NCBI GenBank assembly: GCA_964519985.1
Contig: CAZFMF010000006.1
Location: 1-64,000, forward strand
Source of the DNA: JAIEOG01 sp964519985
GTDB taxonomy: Bacteria > Bdellovibrionota > FAC87 > UBA2466
Reading direction: 5' to 3'
DNA: 64,000 bases
In this document: positions 1 to 7,456 of the stretch, piece by piece
Position numbering within the stretch: position 1 is the first letter of the stretch
Layout of the letters: each line of letters begins with the position of its first letter
Program-made: the position numbers and the translations under genes
Notes under the pieces: model-generated
Database searches by the model: none
Seen by the model: only the letters and a program-made list of their open reading frames with translations
What the model was told of the DNA's origin: nothing

Positions 1-507
1 CTCGAGGGTGGCGGGTGCCTGCTCAGTGAGCATCCGCCCGGCGTCACGCCCCGCCCCCACTATTTTCCTAGCCGCAATCGCATTATCTCCGGCCTGGCGC
101 GGGGGGTGGTCGTCGTGGAAGCAGGAATGAAAAGTGGATCGCTCACGACCGCGCGCCACGCCGCGGACCAGTCGCGCGATGTCTTCATCGTGCCCGGCCC
201 CTTCGACGCGGTCGGCTTTGCCGGGAGCCACTGGCTAATCCAACAAGGGGCGATGCTCGTCACCGCCCCCGATGAGATCGCACACGTGCTCGCCCCCGAA
301 TGTGTGCCGCGAGAGGCAGTCGCTCCGTTAACCGAAAGCAACGCCGTTGCTCAATTGATCCAAGAACACGGTGTCATTGGACTCGATGAGCTTGTCGTAC
401 GATCGAAACGTCCTCTACATGAAATCCACGAAGCCATTGAAACCTTGAGAGAAGCGGGTCGCATCGTCGAAATCGGCCCGCAGACATTTGTCTACGCCGG
501 CAGATAA
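1..507 (+). CDS. dprA: DNA processing protein DprA, C-terminal part (cut by window start)
   Basis: The reading frame is open from the first base, so the N-terminus lies outside the window. The visible 168 residues hold the end of the Rossmann-like DprA domain, with family motifs LSEHPPG, the PSRNRIISGL block, VVEAG and SGSLTTA, followed by the GSHWLIQQGA block. A C-terminal winged-helix segment (about residues 105-165) ends in VYAGR. DprA loads RecA onto incoming single-stranded DNA during natural transformation. An ATG-like internal start near base 106 would cut through the conserved domain and is not used. The order dprA, smg, topA is conserved in many proteobacteria. Confidence 0.93.
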   Translation, partial: LEGGGCLLSEHPPGVTPRPHYFPSRNRIISGLARGVVVVEAGMKSGSLTTARHAADQSRDVFIVPGPFDAVGFAGSHWLIQQGAMLVTAPDEIAHVLAPECVPREAVAPLTESNAVAQLIQEHGVIGLDELVVRSKRPLHEIHEAIETLREAGRIVEIGPQTFVYAGR

Positions 508-582
508 AAAAATGCATTTCCAACCGAGTCGCTGCTTGCCAAACGGTTTGGTTTTAAGAAAAATGAATGTGAAGCCAGTAAA

Positions 583-1086
583 ATGGCTTCGCAGCTACAT
601 AACATTTTTCAAAAAATCGAGCAGAGTCGAGTGAGAGACAAGATTTTCAACATTCTTGGTCTGTTGTCTCAGTCTTTGTTACAGAATAAAGATCTTTTCT
701 ACGATGCCCAAGAGATCTGGGATGATTTAACCCAGAAGGGATTTTCGGAAGAAGAGATTGAGGGCACCGTCTCGCACATTGAGAGGGTGATGCTCGAAAT
801 TCCGGGCCCCTACTGGAGCGAACACCTGCCGGTTCACCGCACCTATACCCTCGAAGAAACCTGCCGCTTATCCACTCGCGTTCGCGGGTATCTCTGGAAA
901 CTCAAATGCCGCGGAATTATTGATCACGCTTTAGAGGATGAAATCGTCCATAAAGCGATGAATCTGGAAGAGCCGGCGGGACTGAAGGATATAAAAACCG
1001 TTGCGGCACTTACCGTTTTCGGCTATGAGCACAAAATCTCAGGGGACAGGGGAGTGGAGTACTGTTCCGAATCCCGCTTGAATTAG
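583..1086 (+). CDS. smg: Smg family protein (DUF494)
   Basis: This 167-residue protein matches the Smg/DUF494 family. Its acidic helical N-terminal half resembles the DELTDEL..AGF region of E. coli Smg (here EIWDDLTQKGFSEEEI). Its position between dprA and topA is the classic location of smg, which supports the call more than sequence alone. The molecular function of the family is not established. The start at 583 lacks a strong ribosome binding site; an ATG at 564 is out of frame. The stop lies five bases before the topA start, so the two are probably co-transcribed. Confidence 0.78.
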   Translation: MASQLHNIFQKIEQSRVRDKIFNILGLLSQSLLQNKDLFYDAQEIWDDLTQKGFSEEEIEGTVSHIERVMLEIPGPYWSEHLPVHRTYTLEETCRLSTRVRGYLWKLKCRGIIDHALEDEIVHKAMNLEEPAGLKDIKTVAALTVFGYEHKISGDRGVEYCSESRLN

Positions 1087-1091
1087 GAAAG

Positions 1092-3434
1092 ATGGAAAAA
1101 ACAAAAGCAAAAAAGGGCGGCGCGGCGAAGCGCGCGGCCGGTGGCAGTCGTGCCAAAGCGGCGACGGAAAAAGGTTTGATCATCGTCGAGTCCCCGGCGA
1201 AGGCGAAAACCCTGAAGAAGTACCTTGGGCGTGGCTTCGACGTAAAGGCGTCGGTTGGCCACATCATGGATCTGCCCAAGAGCGAGCTCGGCGTCGACGT
1301 CGACAAGGACTTTGCGCCCACGTACACCTTAATCAAGGGCAAGCAAAAGGTCGTCGACGAGATCACCGAAGCGGCGAAGAAGGCCAGCAAAGTCTATCTG
1401 GCGGCGGATCCGGACCGTGAAGGGGAAGCGATTGCTTGGCACGTGGCCGAGGTTTTGAAACTCCCCAAGTCGAAAATCGCCCGCGTCCTTTTTCACGAAA
1501 TCACGAAGACGGCGGTACTGAAGGCGCTCGAAGAACCGCGCGAATTGAATAAAGATCGTTTTGAGTCACAGCAAGCGCGTCGCATTCTCGACCGCCTGGT
1601 GGGTTACAAGATTTCTCCGATCCTTTGGACGAAAGTGCGCCGCGGACTCTCCGCCGGCCGCGTCCAGTCCGTCGCCGTTCGGCTGATCGTCGAGCGCGAG
1701 AAGGAAGTCAAAGCGTTCATTCCCAAGGCCTACTGGACCATTCAGGCGGATCTGACCGGGGACAAGAAGCCCTTTGTCGCGCGTCTGGTCCGTATCGGTG
1801 AAGAAAAAGTCGACCGGCTCACGATCGATCGCGAGGAATGGGCCAACGAAATCGTCGAAGATTCCCAAAAAGGGACCTGGAAGATCACCGGGATCCAGAA
1901 GAAGCAGCGCAAGCGCAATCCCGATCCACCGTTTATCACTTCCACGATGCAGCAGGAGTCGAGCAAGCGGCTTTACTTCAGTGCGAAGAAAACGATGATG
2001 CTCGCCCAGCAACTCTACGAAGGGATCGAAATCGGCGAAGCGGGCGCGCAGGGTTTGATTACCTATATGCGTACCGATTCCACGCGTCTTTCGGAAACGG
2101 CCATCGCGGATGCGCGCAAACTGATTTTAGATTCCTACGGGAAAGAGTATCTGCCGGAAGCACCGTTGGAGTACAAGAACAAGAAGAACGCGCAGGACGC
2201 GCACGAAGCGGTCCGTCCGACTTCTACCGAGTTTCCACCCGAGAAGGTGAAACAGTACCTCGATCCCGATCAGTTCAAACTCTACGACTTGATTTGGAAA
2301 CGTTACCTGGCTTGCCAGATGTCCCAAGCCATTTTCGATCAGACTTCGGTCGAGCTCGAGTCCAAGGGCGACAAGCAGTATAGCTTCCGGGCTACTGGTT
2401 CCGTCTTGCGGTTCGATGGGTTTTTAAAACTCTGGCAAACTGAGGATGAAACCGCGCCCGATGAGGTGGCGGACCGACTGCCCGACTTGCAGGAAACCAA
2501 TAAGGTAGCCTGTGACAAGGTTGCTGGCGAGAAGCACATGACCCAGCCGCCCCCGCGGTATTCGGAAAGCTCGCTCATTAAGGAGTTGGAAGAGAAGGGC
2601 ATTGGGCGTCCTTCGACCTACGCCGCCATTCTTTCGACGATTCAGGATCGCAAGTACGTCGAGCGGGTGGAGAATCGATTCATTCCCACCGATCTGGGCA
2701 ATATCGTGACCGAGCTTCTGGTGGAGAATTTTAAAGACATCGTGGATGTGGCTTTCACCGCAACCATGGAAGATCAGCTCGATCAGATCGAGGAAGGCAA
2801 TGCCGACTGGGTCAAGACGCTCTCGAACTTCTACACCCCTTTCGAAGGGACGTTGAAGAACGCCGCCGAGAAAATGCGCGATGTGAAGCGCGAGGAAACC
2901 CCGACCGAGTTGGATTGCCCAAAATGTGGCAAGAAGCTGGTGATCAAATGGGGGCGCAACGGAAAGTTTATTGCCTGCCAGGGGTATCCGGACTGCCGGT
3001 TCACGGGCGAATTTAAGCAGGCCGCGGACGGCAAGATTGAGTTGCAGGCGGCGCCGACCACCGATGAGAAGTGCCCGAATTGCACGGAGCCCATGGTGGT
3101 GAAGACGGGACGGTTCGGGCGTTTTCTGGCCTGTTCGGCTTACCCCAAGTGCAAGACGACGAAACCGATCACCACGGGCATTAAATGTCCGGAATGCAGC
3201 CAGGGCGAGCTCTCGCAAAAACGCACGCGATTTGGGAAGGCGTTTTACAGCTGCACGCGCTATCCAGATTGCAAATATGCGATTTGGGACAAGCCGATCA
3301 AGGACCGCCCGTGCCCGCAGTGCCAATCGCCGTTCCTGACCGAGCGCTACACGAAGAAAGAGGGCGCCTCGATCCGCTGCCCGAATAAGGAGTGCGGCTT
3401 TACGGAAAAGGTTCCGGACGCCGCCGGCGCCTAA
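1092..3434 (+). CDS. topA: DNA topoisomerase I
   Basis: This is a type IA topoisomerase of 780 residues that relaxes negative supercoils through a transient single-strand break. After a Lys/Ala-rich extension of about 27 residues comes the Toprim domain (LIIVESPAKAKTL, with AADPDREGEAIAWH around residue 110). The catalytic Tyr is residue 325 in GLITYMRTDSTRLS. Four zinc-ribbon modules occupy about residues 609-780, each with paired CxxC motifs; the last is a divergent CPNKEC form. Length and domain order match bacterial TopA. The start follows GGAAAG and sits just after smg. Antisense ORFs inside it are shadows. Confidence 0.98.
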   Translation: MEKTKAKKGGAAKRAAGGSRAKAATEKGLIIVESPAKAKTLKKYLGRGFDVKASVGHIMDLPKSELGVDVDKDFAPTYTLIKGKQKVVDEITEAAKKASKVYLAADPDREGEAIAWHVAEVLKLPKSKIARVLFHEITKTAVLKALEEPRELNKDRFESQQARRILDRLVGYKISPILWTKVRRGLSAGRVQSVAVRLIVEREKEVKAFIPKAYWTIQADLTGDKKPFVARLVRIGEEKVDRLTIDREEWANEIVEDSQKGTWKITGIQKKQRKRNPDPPFITSTMQQESSKRLYFSAKKTMMLAQQLYEGIEIGEAGAQGLITYMRTDSTRLSETAIADARKLILDSYGKEYLPEAPLEYKNKKNAQDAHEAVRPTSTEFPPEKVKQYLDPDQFKLYDLIWKRYLACQMSQAIFDQTSVELESKGDKQYSFRATGSVLRFDGFLKLWQTEDETAPDEVADRLPDLQETNKVACDKVAGEKHMTQPPPRYSESSLIKELEEKGIGRPSTYAAILSTIQDRKYVERVENRFIPTDLGNIVTELLVENFKDIVDVAFTATMEDQLDQIEEGNADWVKTLSNFYTPFEGTLKNAAEKMRDVKREETPTELDCPKCGKKLVIKWGRNGKFIACQGYPDCRFTGEFKQAADGKIELQAAPTTDEKCPNCTEPMVVKTGRFGRFLACSAYPKCKTTKPITTGIKCPECSQGELSQKRTRFGKAFYSCTRYPDCKYAIWDKPIKDRPCPQCQSPFLTERYTKKEGASIRCPNKECGFTEKVPDAAGA

Positions 3435-3440
3435 GAGCAG

Positions 3441-3471
3441 AAGGGGACACGGCCTCCGGCCGCATCCCCTT
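3441..3471. terminator. Hairpin between convergent topA and flagellin genes
   Basis: AAGGGGA pairs perfectly with TCCCCTT, and inside it CGGCC pairs with GGCCG around a short loop. It lies 7 bases after the topA stop and 38 bases beyond the stop of the minus-strand flagellin gene. U-tracts on both sides are weak, so termination efficiency is uncertain, but the position fits a shared bidirectional terminator. Confidence 0.5.
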
Positions 3472-3509
3472 CCTTTCCATAGCTCTAACTAATACCGGAA
3501 CACTAACGT

Positions 3510-4349
3510 TTACTGATTGTTCAGCAACCGCAGCGCTAGCTGCGGGGTCTGATTTGCTTGGAGCAAGACGGCCACTCCGGCCTGACGCAAGATGGATTCC
3601 TTGGTCAGTTCCGTGGTTTCGTGCGCCATGTCCGCGTCGCGGATACGAGACATCGCGGTCATTAAGTTCTCGCGGTAAATACCTTGAGAATTCAAAGTCG
3701 TTTGCAGACGGTTCTGTGACGATCCGATTTTCGCGCGCAGTTCGTTGATGCGAGTGAGCGCGTTGTCGATATTCGTTAAAGAATTCTGGGCACTTTCTTT
3801 TTCGCGGACCGACATTCCGCCCACGCCGATCGATTCGGCGCGTAGGTCGGTGTTGCCGGGGTCGAAGATAATGCGATCTTTGGAAGGATCGTTGCCGGTT
3901 CCGACTTGAAACTCCAACCGGATTTGCTCGCCGGCGAGTAATTCGCGGTCCATATATGTCGTCGTGCGTGCCACGCGGGTGATTTCACTCGTGAGCTCTT
4001 CGACTTCGTTGTTCAACATCGCGCGTTCTTTGGGGCCCACGGTATCGGAAGCCGATTGCATGGCCAGTTCGCGCAATCGAACTAGCATATTGTTAATTTC
4101 TTGGGTGCCGCCCTCGAAGACCTGAATGAGGGAGATGGCATCTTGGGCGTTGCGCATCGCTTGTCCCAGCGAACGAACGGTCGCGTTCATTCCGTCGGAG
4201 ATGGCCAGCCCGGCCGGGTCGTCCGAAGCGTTGACGATCCGGGTACCGGTGGCCAAACGCTCAATGGTTTTGTGCATACGTCGTTCGGTATTGCCCAACG
4301 TGCGTTGCGCGGTGAGCGCAAGCGAGTTGGTATTAATGATCAAAGCCAT
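3510..4349 (-). CDS. fliC: Flagellin (paralogue 1, the most divergent of three)
   Basis: This 279-residue flagellin has only the conserved D0/D1 ends and a short middle, with no D2/D3 outer domains. The N-terminus reads MALIINTNSLALTAQRTL, with DDPAGLAISDGM near residue 45. The C-terminal D0 helix carries RIRDADMAHETTELTKESIL and ends in LALRLLNNQ. It is clearly related to the two flagellins upstream but differs more from them than they do from each other. A GAGGAG ribosome site precedes the ATG, and a second AAGGAGGT lies about 25 bases upstream with no obvious use. It forms the filament after export by the type III apparatus encoded at 52394-60349. Confidence 0.96.
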   Translation of the reverse strand: MALIINTNSLALTAQRTLGNTERRMHKTIERLATGTRIVNASDDPAGLAISDGMNATVRSLGQAMRNAQDAISLIQVFEGGTQEINNMLVRLRELAMQSASDTVGPKERAMLNNEVEELTSEITRVARTTTYMDRELLAGEQIRLEFQVGTGNDPSKDRIIFDPGNTDLRAESIGVGGMSVREKESAQNSLTNIDNALTRINELRAKIGSSQNRLQTTLNSQGIYRENLMTAMSRIRDADMAHETTELTKESILRQAGVAVLLQANQTPQLALRLLNNQ

Positions 4350-4642
4350 GGAAATTCTCCTCTAGTCTCAACACCTCCTTCCTTGTGAGTCCGAGCCTCG
4401 CGGCTACGGTCGCATACCTTTGCGAAGTTAATTTTCAACCGCACCGTCATTGGTGAAGTTGAATCGAACACTGTCCCTCTCGACGAGGGGAGGTGGAACC
4501 TTAAAGAAAAAAGCATAATTCGGGGCGTCACTGTGTGACGCGACCCATAATGTGCCCGTTCGGGCGTGAGAATTCGGTGGGAGAGATTTTTCCTTTTTTT
4601 TGCGGGAATGTGACGCGAACGGGGAAAACGTAAAAGTTGGGT

Positions 4643-4691
4643 TTTTATCGTCGACAAAACTATGTTTACCCTCTCACAATCGACGATAAAA
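4643..4691. repeat. Inverted repeat with 12-bp arms containing GACGATAA
   Basis: Arms at 4643-4654 (TTTTATCGTCGA) and 4680-4691 are exact reverse complements separated by 25 bases. Each arm contains GACGATAA, one base from the sigma-28 -10 consensus GCCGATAA, in opposite orientations. On the minus strand a TAAA lies 12 bases upstream of this box instead of the usual 15, so a promoter call for flagellin 1 would be weak. It would also imply a leader of about 290 bases. Confidence 0.5.
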
Positions 4692-4733
4692 TCGTGATCG
4701 TTTCAACACAGTTCTGAGCGTAGCGAAGCGGTG

Positions 4734-4818
4734 AAGGTACCCACTTCCTTTCCAGTCATTTCGCAGTTAGGTACCACGTACCTTTTCAGTCAATGACTGG
4801 AAAGGAAGTGGGTACCTT
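4734..4818. repeat. Large inverted-repeat element, AGGTACCC family
   Basis: Two perfect 27-bp arms (4734-4760 and 4792-4818) start AAGGTACCCACTTCC and enclose a 31-base loop. The loop itself contains a smaller inverted repeat, AGGTAC-CAC-GTACCT (4769-4783). The arm ends resemble the 48-bp palindrome at 29568-29615 (AGGTGCCC followed by CTTTC), so both probably belong to one mobile or REP-like family. No transposase is linked here. Confidence 0.75.
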
Positions 4819-4832
4819 TTCAATGAAAAAGA

Positions 4833-4868
4833 AGCCGGGTCAGCCTTCTTGCGAAGGCTAACCCGGCT
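4833..4868 (-). terminator. Rho-independent terminator, usable on both strands
   Basis: AGCCGGGT pairs with ACCCGGCT, with a continuing inner stem AGCCTTC/GAAGGCT around a small loop. On the minus strand the stem is followed by TTCTTTTTC, and on the plus strand by GGTTTTT. It lies about 160 bases downstream of the stop of flagellin 2 and most likely ends that transcript. Confidence 0.72.
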
Positions 4869-5030
4869 GGTTTTTAGGTCACCCGGTCAGTATAAGCCGA
4901 GCCGAAACTCGGCCTGCCCATTCACCGGATATGACCTTGTCGATCAACGACCCGAGGTCTGATTGGGGAGGCTGGTGGAAGGTGTGCCCCTCCTGCTGCC
5001 TCCTTATCTCGTACTTCAACTCAAACGCTA

Positions 5031-5864
5031 TTAGCGCAGGAGCTGGAGAGCGAGCTTCGGGTTTTCGTTAGCGGCTTGAAGAACCGCTACGCCGGCCTGA
5101 CGGAGAATCGTTTCTCGCGTCAAGTTCGTCGTTTCCGCCGCCATATCCGCGTCGCGGATACGGGACTTTGCATTCATCAGGTTTTCTGCGTAGATCCCCT
5201 GAGAGTTGATCGTGGTCTGTAGACGGTTCTGCGAGGACCCGATTTTCGCACGGAGCTCGTTCACCTGCGTGATCGCGTTATCGAGGGCTTCGAGGCCCTC
5301 GCGAGCGCTTTCAGCTTCGATGACTTCGATACCATCGACGCCGAGACCAGAGGCGGTCATGTCCGTGTTACCCGGATCGAAAATGATGCGGTCTTTCTCC
5401 TCATCATTCTTCACCCCGACTTGGAACTCGAGACGAACTTGCTCGCCCGCCAACAACTCACGATCCATATAGGTCGTGGTTTTCGCGACGCGAGTGATTT
5501 CGCTTTTGAGCTCCTGAACTTCGAGGTTCAGCATGTTTCTTTCCCGTTCACCGACGGTATCCGAAGCGGCTTGGATCGAAAGTTCGCGAACACGCACAAG
5601 CATGTTACTGATTTCGGTCGTACCCCCTTCAAACACCTGAATGAGCGAGATAGCATCCTGCGCGTTTCGCTGTGCTTGATTCAGCGAGCGAATCGTCGCA
5701 TTCATTTGGTCCGAGATGGCTAGACCGGCCGGATCATCCGCAGCGCGAACGATTCGACTACCCGTAGCCAGCTTGGACACCACACTCGCCATACGCTCTT
5801 CGGTGTTATTCAAATTGCGCATGGCGGTGTTCGCCAGACTGTTGGTTTGGATCGTAAAGCCCAT
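5031..5864 (-). CDS. fliC: Flagellin (paralogue 2)
   Basis: This 277-residue D0/D1-only flagellin starts MGFTIQTNSLANTAMRNL and ends ENPKLALQLLR. It carries the conserved DDPAGLAISDQMNATIRSL and SRIRDADMAAETTNL segments. It is very similar to paralogue 3 over its whole length. The main differences are in the short variable middle, about residues 160-205 (GVKNDEEKDR, then DGIEVIEAESAREG). An AGGAGGAG ribosome site precedes the ATG. A candidate sigma-28 promoter flanked by two palindromes lies about 150 bases upstream, and its own terminator is at 4833-4868. It is therefore likely a single-gene transcript driven by the FliA encoded at 62303. Confidence 0.97.
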   Translation of the reverse strand: MGFTIQTNSLANTAMRNLNNTEERMASVVSKLATGSRIVRAADDPAGLAISDQMNATIRSLNQAQRNAQDAISLIQVFEGGTTEISNMLVRVRELSIQAASDTVGERERNMLNLEVQELKSEITRVAKTTTYMDRELLAGEQVRLEFQVGVKNDEEKDRIIFDPGNTDMTASGLGVDGIEVIEAESAREGLEALDNAITQVNELRAKIGSSQNRLQTTINSQGIYAENLMNAKSRIRDADMAAETTNLTRETILRQAGVAVLQAANENPKLALQLLR

Positions 5865-6001
5865 GTACTCCTCCTAACTAACTTCCCCCTCGCTCCTATG
5901 GGCTAAGGAGTCCTCTTAACCACAGAGAACCCCGGACGAGGCGGTTCGGCCGCAAGGCCTACCTCGGGTCGGGAGTGCGACTGACGCCGCGCATCAACCC
6001 G

Positions 6002-6062
6002 TGACAAATTGTCATCGACATCCCGCGTTAATCACTTGAGTGAAGATTTTGACATATTGTCA
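6002..6062. promoter_or_regulatory. Pair of TGACA palindromes flanking the flagellin 2 promoter
   Basis: TGACAAATTGTCA (6002-6014) is a perfect 13-base palindrome around one central base. TGACATATTGTCA (6050-6062) has TGACA/TGTCA half-sites around three bases. Their centres are 48 bp apart. On the minus strand the first covers the end of the candidate -10 box and the likely start point, and the second lies just upstream of the -35. This is a typical arrangement for operator sites of a dimeric regulator. The regulator is unknown. Confidence 0.55.
6012..6039 (-). promoter_or_regulatory. Candidate sigma-28 promoter of flagellin 2
   Basis: On the minus strand TCAAGTGA (compare TAAAGTTT) is followed after 12 bases by GTCGATGA (compare GCCGATAA), giving 5 and 6 matches of 8. 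The spacer is one base longer than the usual 11. Support comes from the FliA gene in the same window and the position upstream of a flagellin gene. Confidence 0.45.
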
Positions 6063-6159
6063 CGCCGTGGGGCGGGACTGGAGGCACTGAGCGGCCGGGC
6101 CGGGGAGGCTCGGGAGGCTAAAAAGCAGATACCGGCGGGTGCCGGTTTTATTTAACGTG

Positions 6160-6221
6160 AACCTGAAACTTAAACTTAACCTTGGCTTAAGCTTAAGAAT
6201 CTTAAGTTTAAGTTTTAGGTT
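6160..6221. repeat. AT-rich nested inverted repeat of CTTAA units
   Basis: Arms at 6160-6179 and 6202-6221 match as reverse complements with one mismatch in 20. The centre holds the perfect palindrome CTTAAGCTTAAG (6185-6196). The composition contrasts sharply with the GC-rich surroundings. It lies about 140 bases downstream of flagellin 3 and could act as a transcript-end hairpin or a melting or protein-binding site. Confidence 0.6.
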
Positions 6222-6263
6222 GATTTTAAGTTCGCTTGAACACAATGACCCCTGGAATCTGTG

Positions 6264-6295
6264 GGGAGAGGCTGGATTTGACTCCGGCCTCTCCC
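6264..6295 (-). terminator. Hairpin downstream of flagellin 3
   Basis: GGGAGAGGC (6264-6272) pairs with GCCTCTCCC (6287-6295) around a 14-base loop, about 60 bases past the stop of flagellin 3. No U-tract follows on the minus strand, so it may stabilise the 3' end rather than terminate on its own. Confidence 0.4.
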
Positions 6296-6357
6296 GCGAC
6301 AGACTATTCCGACCACGCCCTTAGGGGGTGGGGGACTTCAAGGATCGGAAAGCTCGC

Positions 6358-7194
6358 TTATCCGCGCAACAGCTGGAGAGCGAGTTTCGGATTTTCGTTA
6401 GCGGCTTGCAGAACCGCGACGCCTGCTTGACGGAGAATCGTTTCCCGCGTCAGTTTCGTCGTTTCTTCTGCCATGTCCGCGTCACGGATACGGGACTTCG
6501 CGTTCATCAAGTTCTCCGCGTAGATACCTTGCGCATTGATGGTCGTTTGCAAGCGGTTCTGAGTCGAACCGATCTTCGCGCGGAGTTCGTTGACCATGAC
6601 GATCGCGGAATCGAGTTTTTCGAGGCCACCCTGAGCAGACTTCGCTTCGGTGACATCGATATCGTCGACGCCTAGTCCTTTTCCGGTCAAGTCAGTGTTA
6701 CCTGGATCGAAGACGACGCGATCTTTCGTCGGGTCGTTCTTCACGCCGACCTGAAACTCGAGGCGAACTTCTTCACCGGCGAGCAGCTCACGGTCCATAT
6801 AGGTCGTGGTCCGCGCGACGCGCGTGATTTCGCTTTTGAGCTCCTGGACTTCGAGATCCAGCATCGCCCGCTCGCGCGTTCCGACGGTATCCGAAGCAGC
6901 TTGGATCGAGAGTTCGCGAATACGGATTAACATATTCGAGATTTCGGTCGTGCCGCCTTCAAACACCTGGATCAACGAGATGGCGTCTTGAGCGTTCCGC
7001 TGCGCTTGATTCAACGAGCGGATGGTTGCGTTCATTTGGTCTGAGATAGCGAGACCAGCCGGATCATCCGCGGCGCGGACAATGCGACTACCCGTCGCTA
7101 ACTTGGAAACAACACTGCTCATGCGCTCTTCGGTATTATTCAAATTGCGCATTGCGGTGTTGGCCAAGCTATTGGTCTGAATAGTAAAGGCCAT
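6358..7194 (-). CDS. fliC: Flagellin (paralogue 3)
   Basis: This 278-residue D0/D1-only flagellin begins MAFTIQTNSLANTAMRNL and ends KLALQLLRG. It is nearly a copy of paralogue 2, with most differences in the middle (GVKNDPTKDRVVF, then DDIDVTEAKSAQGG). Such similarity suggests a fairly recent tandem duplication. An AGGGGGAA ribosome site precedes the ATG, and a candidate sigma-28 promoter lies about 100 bases upstream. Each flagellin gene seems to have its own promoter and 3' hairpin, which would let the cell set subunit proportions separately. Confidence 0.97.
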   Translation of the reverse strand: MAFTIQTNSLANTAMRNLNNTEERMSSVVSKLATGSRIVRAADDPAGLAISDQMNATIRSLNQAQRNAQDAISLIQVFEGGTTEISNMLIRIRELSIQAASDTVGTRERAMLDLEVQELKSEITRVARTTTYMDRELLAGEEVRLEFQVGVKNDPTKDRVVFDPGNTDLTGKGLGVDDIDVTEAKSAQGGLEKLDSAIVMVNELRAKIGSTQNRLQTTINAQGIYAENLMNAKSRIRDADMAEETTKLTRETILRQAGVAVLQAANENPKLALQLLRG

Positions 7195-7292
7195 AGTTTA
7201 TTCCCCCTTAAGTACAATTCCCCCGAACTGCAGGGTGCCCGGACGATTGATGCATCGAGCTAGCGCTGTGCATCAATTGCCTGACACAGTGC

Positions 7293-7319
7293 ATTTCGAC
7301 ACACTGCGCATAAGATTTA
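7293..7319 (-). promoter_or_regulatory. Candidate sigma-28 promoter of flagellin 3
   Basis: On the minus strand TAAATCTT, an 11-base spacer and GTCGAAAT give 11 of 16 matches to TAAAGTTT-N11-GCCGATAA, with exact spacing. It lies about 100 bases upstream of the flagellin 3 ATG. Overlapping GACACAGTGC and GACACACTGCGC near-repeats (7283-7310) may be a regulator site. Confidence 0.5.
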
Positions 7320-7456
7320 GGGGAAAATGACGCATGCCGACGTTATTTCTGAAGTGGTTGAGATCAGGAGGCTTTCAAGGCGAAAAAAACGAAATCGGCC
7401 GGGGAAAAGCGGACGTTTTCTTGCCATTTGCGAAGGGGCCCGCGTAGTCTTTTTCC

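Larger units (their letters stand above)
4350..5030. other. Intergenic region between flagellin genes 1 and 2
   Basis: No convincing gene is present. The region holds the leader of flagellin 1 and a palindrome at 4525-4541 (GCGTCAC, 3-base centre, GTGACGC). It also holds an inverted repeat at 4643-4691, a 27-bp-arm inverted repeat at 4734-4818, and a strong terminator at 4833-4868. A smaller hairpin (GCCGAG/CTCGGC) lies near 4897. The 318-base ORF at 4340-4657 reads into flagellin and lacks coding character. Confidence 0.7.
5865..6357. other. Intergenic region between flagellin genes 2 and 3
   Basis: No gene is supported. Reading towards flagellin 2, the region holds hairpins that could end the flagellin 3 transcript (6264-6295 and the AT-rich 6160-6221). 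A GC hairpin CCGGC-GGGT-GCCGG sits near 6132. Two TGACA palindromes flank a candidate sigma-28 promoter, followed by a structured leader of about 135 bases. Short ORFs at 6060-6245 and 6139-6324 are low-complexity artefacts of the CTTAA-rich repeat. Confidence 0.7.

Noticed and set aside
2424..3326. Minus-strand ORF (300 codons) opposite topA
   Set aside because: Shadow of the zinc-finger region of topA.
4340..4657. ORF reading into flagellin 1 from upstream
   Set aside because: The upstream part crosses palindromes and AT-rich leader with no coding character; flagellin starts conventionally at MALIINTN.
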